Shown piece after piece: positions 59,579-64,000 of a DNA stretch of 64,000 bases. The translations under genes were made by a program, and so were the position numbers. This DNA is from Liriodendron chinense (Eukaryota; Streptophyta; Magnoliopsida; Magnoliales; Magnoliaceae): the NCBI GenBank assembly GCA_003013855.2, contig PVNU02002805.1, positions 248,001 through 312,000 of the forward strand, read 5' to 3'. A model generated the notes under the pieces. It was not told the origin of the DNA, ran no database searches, and worked only from the letters and a program-made list of their open reading frames with translations. Position 1 is the stretch's first letter, and each line of letters starts with the position of its first letter.

Positions 59579-60225
59579 ATATGGTCATAGAGAAATCAAC
59601 CCTTACATTGAGTAATGGTTTCCATAAGGGAGATAAGAGAGGTGATAAGAAGCCTACTAAGGAGAGAGGATTTGAAGTGCACACATCGTGGAAAGACCTG
59701 ACATGATAAAGAGCATTGTTGGAAAATTGTAGGTCAACCATGCAAATACAATCTTAAGAGGGGTACAACTGTAGCCAATACAATATCTATTACAAAAGGG
59801 TTCACATCCACTAACATCATCACTCCCAACTCACAATCTACTCCCATTGAAACAACTTTGGAGGCTAATCCCTCATCTAAGATGGTTCGCGTGTTAGACG
59901 ATGAATTGGAGCATCTGCACCACAAAGTACCATGGTTGGAAAATCCATTTACCGTAGCTTATGCTTATGCACTTATATGTGCATCTTCATTCCACAACAA
60001 CACACTTTCTTCCTCCACTTCTTCATCACGGATCATTGATTTTGGTGCCTCAAATCATTTGATAAATTTGTCATTTTTTTTTCTAGTTACTTTATTTGCT
60101 TTGGAGGGGAAAAAACTTATTAAGGGTTCCCTTTCTTCTATTATTGGAAAGGAGAATGTTTCTTTTAATCTCAAATTTTTTTTTCTTTTCTTCTGTATTA
60201 CATGTCCCAAATCTCAACTCTAACT

Positions 60226-60580
60226 TACAATGAGAAACAATAGCGCTCAAGTAGTGTGCCACATAGGGATAGAGGTCACCGAGAATAATGATGAATAGGA
60301 GTATAATAATTAGAGTGGAGAACCATTCTGAAGTTGTGAGCAACAATGGAGATGAGATTGGAGAAGGGTTCGCTTGTGTGCATGAAGGTTGCGATGCACA
60401 AATTCAGCACTTTGAGAAGACATGACCAATCAGGTCCATTGATCAGTTTGTTGTGTAAAAAATTATGCTCTAAGTACCACAACCACAAATCATTAAACTC
60501 AACAGCTAAAATGCTTTAGATGATACCATGGTAGAGCATAGTATAAAACCATAATTTTAGAGAAGTTTTTTATATTCACC
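60226..60580. other. No gene recognised
   Basis: Unplaced sequence after the outer copia protease code; it may be part of that element beyond recognition. Confidence 0.4.
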
Positions 60581-60581
60581 T

Positions 60582-60725
60582 CAGTGTTATCAGAATCATA
60601 CGATTCATATCGTATCATATGGGTGTACGATTTGAATCATACACCCAAATCGTAAATCCTAAATAATAGTATGAATCGTGATAATCATATTGAATCATAT
60701 GAATCATATAATAATTATAGATTGC
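60582..60725. repeat. hAT-like end with GAATCATA/TATGATTC motifs (partial)
   Basis: It starts CAGTGTTATCAGAATCATAC, then carries about ten GAATCATA-type words in both orientations. No second terminus was found. Confidence 0.5.
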
Positions 60726-60865
60726 ATAAATTGGTACAAAACTTACTTAAAATTTTATTTTTTAAATTTTTATTTAATTTTTTCTTCTTTCCTTGTACCA
60801 TTTTCTCATAAAACATTAAAAAAAAAAAGTACTCCCTTATTAAATATATTCTTTTCTTTTTCTTT

Positions 60866-60893
60866 TGAGAGAAAGAGAGAGAGAGAGAGAGAG
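60866..60893. repeat. (GA)n microsatellite
   Basis: Short GA-rich run, slightly interrupted. Confidence 0.85.
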
Positions 60894-61167
60894 GATTTAG
60901 GGATTTTGATTTTCAAAAATTCAAAACAAAGAAATTAAGATACCATTTGTTATAGGGTAAAGTTGGTCTCAGTCTACTACATCTATAGATAACAGGATGA
61001 ATGACTCATTTAAAATATGATGCGATCAGCCTCATTCATTGAGCAGTTTTGTTTGGTCATTAACATATGCGAGCGCCTTCATTTTGTAACCAAGAACTGT
61101 GAGCAGGTCAACAAGAGATATCTCGGCTTAAAGTGCGAGAAAGGCATCCCGACCTCTCAAGATTATC

Positions 61168-61261
61168 CGAGCAGCCCTGATCGCCAGTCAATTGTCAAGA
61201 ACGTACCTTGTGTCCGAGCAGCCCTGGTCGCTAGTCGATTGTCGAGAATGTACCTCGTGCC
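61168..61261 (+). repeat. 47-bp tandem repeat, two copies
   Basis: Units start CGAGCAGCCCTGATCGCC (61168) and CGAGCAGCCCTGGTCGCT (61215). Confidence 0.9.
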
Positions 61262-61803
61262 ATAGTTCCGGCAGCTCATATAGTTCAGGAGTTGGCCCAG
61301 ATTACAGACCAACTTTTGATCTGTTTGTACATATTGGTTGGTTTCGTTGTGCAGGATTAGAAGGATCTACATCAAGCAACGTAATCATTTAGACTTCTAA
61401 CCAATCTAGAATCGAATATGATGATATCTTATCCCACAAAATCAGGGAGATCTCAACTGTATACATAAAAAATTACTCTAGTAGGTTCTCTATAAATGGG
61501 GTTTTCTATTTTAATGAAAGGTATACAAATACTTAGCCCACATTTCACACTTCATCTTTTTCCAAGGCTTATCACTGACTTAAGCATCTGATGGCTAACG
61601 ACCGAACGTCGGCCACCCTTAGTTTCTGTTTGTGGCAACAAGAACATTGAAGGAAGCTATCTTCGGAGGATCGTGCATCATAAGAAGGAGACTCTTTTCC
61701 ATCCTCGGCCTAATGCTCATAACCAGTTTTTGACGTTAATAGATTGGCATCGTCTGTGGGAATGACATTCAAATCGTTCTCACTTTATCTCCTATCTTCC
61801 ACG

Positions 61804-63560
61804 ATGCCACCGAAGAAAACCGATCAGCCTTCCACTTTAAGGCAGATGCATCATCCAGTTGAAGCACCTGAAGGCGATCCAAATCCTCCTCAATCTGTAT
61901 TGGGAGTTCCCCCATTGTTACCTAATCCTTCAACCCCTGTAATAGAAGACCCGTTCCAACAAGTCTCCGGTGGTATGTATGACGCTGTGCGTTATTTGGG
62001 GGATACTCTCCTTGCCATTCAAGATAGATTCCAACAACTTATGCAATGGTTTGATCAATGTTTTCCTCCACAACAATAAGCCCTGAAGGAGCCACGATCG
62101 CAACCAGCCGCTTCCAAGCATTCGCCACTATATGCAGATGAACGTCAAGGACAACATAATCCACCTTCTGATCGTGCGATCCGTGACACTCAGGCCCCAT
62201 GACAACGCACCTAAACCATTCATTCCAGTGAATCTAGGCGACGACGACTTGAGGATCCCGACACGGAAACCACCAGTTACACCGTGCCATGAGAAGAGAC
62301 CTTAAAAAACTTGAGGATCATTTCGCTCATATCAAGCAGCAGTACTAGTCTAACCTTCCGACCACAACTCTCACGACAATTCATCGAGCAAAACCATCAT
62401 TAATTCGTCAAGTTATGGAGGCCCCCTTGCTTAAAAAATATCGAACCCCTAATATGGTTCCATACACCAACATCGGCGACCCCCTCGAACATCTTGAGAC
62501 CTTCAGGTCTCTTATGGAGCTGGAAGGGTACAGCTCGAAAATCATGTGTAGAGCCTTCTCTCTAACTCTGAAGGATGCCGCTCGAACATGATTTCGCAAT
62601 CTAAAGCCACGAACGGTAGAATCTTTCTCACAGTTGTCAGAACTCTTTCTTTCCCAATTCATGGAGAGCATTCGCACGAAGAAACCAACATCTCATCTAT
62701 CAGATCTGAAGCAGCGCTATAATAAGACGATGAAAGAATTTACAGTCCATTTTACAATAGAAGTTGTCCAGACTGAAGGCTACACTAAAGATAAAGGCCT
62801 CACCTCTTTGATTTCTGGCATCACGAGCGACATATTCCAATTTGGCCTCGACAAAAACCCTCCGAAGACAATGGTCGACTTTCAGACTAAGGCCCAGAAA
62901 TACATCAATGCCGAGGAAGTAGCCCTTACTCGTCATGACAGTGGAGGAAAGAAAAGGAAAGTCAATGAAGCTTCTTCCTCTGACAAGAAATATCGGGGGG
63001 ACCGGCACGACCACTCACCTAGAAAACCATATGCAGGGAGGTATCACAATTATACCCCCCTTAACCGGTCTCCAGAGAAGGTACTAATGAAAACAAAAAA
63101 TAAATCCTATGTCAAGTGGCCTCCAAGGATCAAATCAGATCTGAAGAAGAGAGATAAGAGGAAGTTCTACTACTTCCACAAGGACCACGGTTATAATACT
63201 CAAGACTGCATAGCCCTCAAGGATCAAATAGAGGCGCTGATTCGCAGGGGACAACTTCGCGAATTTGTTATACAACGAGACCATTCTCCTCAGAAGCATA
63301 GCACATTAACATGCCATCAAAGTCAGCCCCAAAGGGAAAGATCACCACAACATCTCCCTGCGCAGGAGGATGCGGAACCAGCCGGCAAGATCAGAACCAC
63401 TATTGGCGGTCTCGCATATGGAGGTGATTCCCAAGCTGCAAGAAAGGCTTACGCCAGAAAAGCACAACAAAAACCCCAGCATGTCTATTGGACGGAGAAG
63501 CCATCAAGTTCTTCAAACCCGAGCCATCATCCAATCTCCTTTTCTGAAAAGGATGCATAA
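61804..63560 (+). pseudogene. Gypsy gag, with stops and a frameshift
   Basis: The N-terminal part (MPPKKTDQPSTLRQMHHPVE) stops at 62079. The core gag block (YTNIGDPLEHLETFRSLMEL, AFSLTLKDAART*FRNL) is in another frame, with a Trp-to-TGA stop at about 62596. The long frame 62634-63560 carries SDLKQRYNKTMKEFTVHFTI and a CCHC-like motif (FYYFHKDHGYNTQDCIALKD) whose first Cys is Tyr. The TAA at 63558-63560 separates gag from protease in the same frame. It would form the element's capsid; now inactive. Confidence 0.85.
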
Positions 63561-64000
63561 GGGATTCATTTTTCCCATGAAGATTCCATCGTGGTAGCAC
63601 TGAAGGTAGCCAATTATTTAACTTATCGAATCATGCTAGATACCGGTAACTCTGCAGATGTGCTTTATCAAGATTCTTACGATAAAATGACCCTCACCAA
63701 AAACTTGATCAAACTAATTTCCACGCCCCTTGTCGGTTTTGGAGGAGAGATGGTCATACCAGAAGGAAGTATCGACATCCCTGTTACTTTCGATGAAGCT
63801 CCCAACAAGATCACCATTTTCATCAATTTCCTTGTAGTGAACTGAAAATCTGTATATAATGTTATTCTGGGACGTCCGTCACTTACTAAGTTAAAAGCAG
63901 CATTGCATCCCCTCTATTTGTGCATCAAGTTCCCCACTCCGAATGACATCGGAGTAGTCAGAGGAAACCAAAAAGAATCCCGAGCAAGCTATGAACTAGC
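63561..64000 (+). pseudogene. Gypsy aspartic protease, partial
   Basis: It continues the gag frame after TAA: HEDSIVVALKVANYLTYRIM, the catalytic DTG (MLDTGNSADVLY, near 63640), TPLVGFGGEMVIPEGSIDIP and, after a TGA at 63843-63845, SVYNVILGRPSLTKLKAALH. The usual protease would cleave the polyprotein. It runs off the window end. Confidence 0.82.

Larger units (their letters stand above)
48917..60225 (+). mobile_element. Outer copia element, plus strand, split by two later insertions
   Basis: LTR 48917-49272 (TGTTAG..CA) is followed by primer site TGGTATCAGAG (49276-49286) and gag from ATG 50032. Gag is cut after CMWEE at 50488, resumes at 54225 with LDFYDPNELVYAKDFMMYKK, is cut again at 54457, and resumes at 59579. 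It then runs through a damaged zinc knuckle (C..H..C, near 59680-59725) to the protease region (IIDFGASNHLINL, 60037-60075; usual DSGA changed to DFGA), ending near 60225. The 3' part and second LTR are absent. Two exact or near-exact TSDs confirm the insertion order. Confidence 0.85.
61000..64000 (+). mobile_element. Gypsy LTR retroelement, 5' part, plus strand
   Basis: LTR-like sequence ends near 61740 and has a TATAAATGG box at about 61490 and a nearby AATGAA. A primer-site/leader motif follows (ATTGGCATCGTCTGTGGGAA, 61743; usual form has GGCGCC). Gag starts at ATG 61804, then protease. The window ends in pol. The LTR start was not located with certainty. A 47-bp tandem repeat lies at 61168-61261. 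Confidence 0.8.

Noticed and set aside
60092..60346. Small membrane protein on the minus strand
   Set aside because: The hydrophobic frame overlaps plus-strand copia protease code and has no other support.

Overview
The window looks like nuclear DNA of a flowering plant. It has spliced genes with very large introns, LINEs, Ty1/copia and Ty3/gypsy elements, hAT-type DNA transposons, a SINE, and many dispersed foldback repeats rich in GGGCCCAC motifs. The species cannot be fixed from sequence alone. A woody, repeat-rich lineage such as a magnoliid is a guess.

There is one host gene, on the + strand: a plant homologue of SCAPER (S-phase cyclin A-associated protein in the ER). Seven coding exons are visible: 9823-11169, 15386-17179, 31355-32567, 40052-40156, 40824-40913, 42615-42725 and 42813-43346. 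All junctions are GT..AG and phase 0. The first coding exon is not in the window and should lie upstream. The 1.2-kb exon is one base too long and carries a frameshift at 31624-31626, so this copy is either broken or has a sequence error.

The rest is transposon-built, and for several elements the target-site duplications (TSDs) can be read directly. 1-870 is the end of a hAT element. 2494-9130 holds non-autonomous LTR retroelements, including a gag-only copia-like element. Intron 11170-15385 holds a 2.3-kb hAT element (TSD GTTATGCA) carrying a gene-like segment. Intron 17180-31354 holds a 2-kb solo LTR (TSD GTTTT), two LINEs with abutting 5' ends, a second LINE locus, and two related solo LTRs inside LINE code (TSDs CTCCT and CTCTG). 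Intron 32568-40051 holds copia debris hit by a hAT element and a MITE, then a 3.8-kb hAT element (TSD GCCTGTGC). That hAT element contains a 2.1-kb TIR element (TSD CTA) filled by a minisatellite.

Downstream of the gene, 43347-48290 has little recognisable. From 48917 to about 60225 an old + strand copia element is split twice: by a gag-only LTR element (TSD GAGTT) and by a complete decayed minus-strand copia element, which itself carries a SINE. The window ends inside a gypsy element (LTR, primer site, gag, protease), with in-frame stops.

No CRISPR array, operon, ribosomal RNA or functional tRNA gene was seen. The unusual content is the nesting order, the cargo-bearing hAT element, the gag-only LTR family and the satellite inside a transposon.
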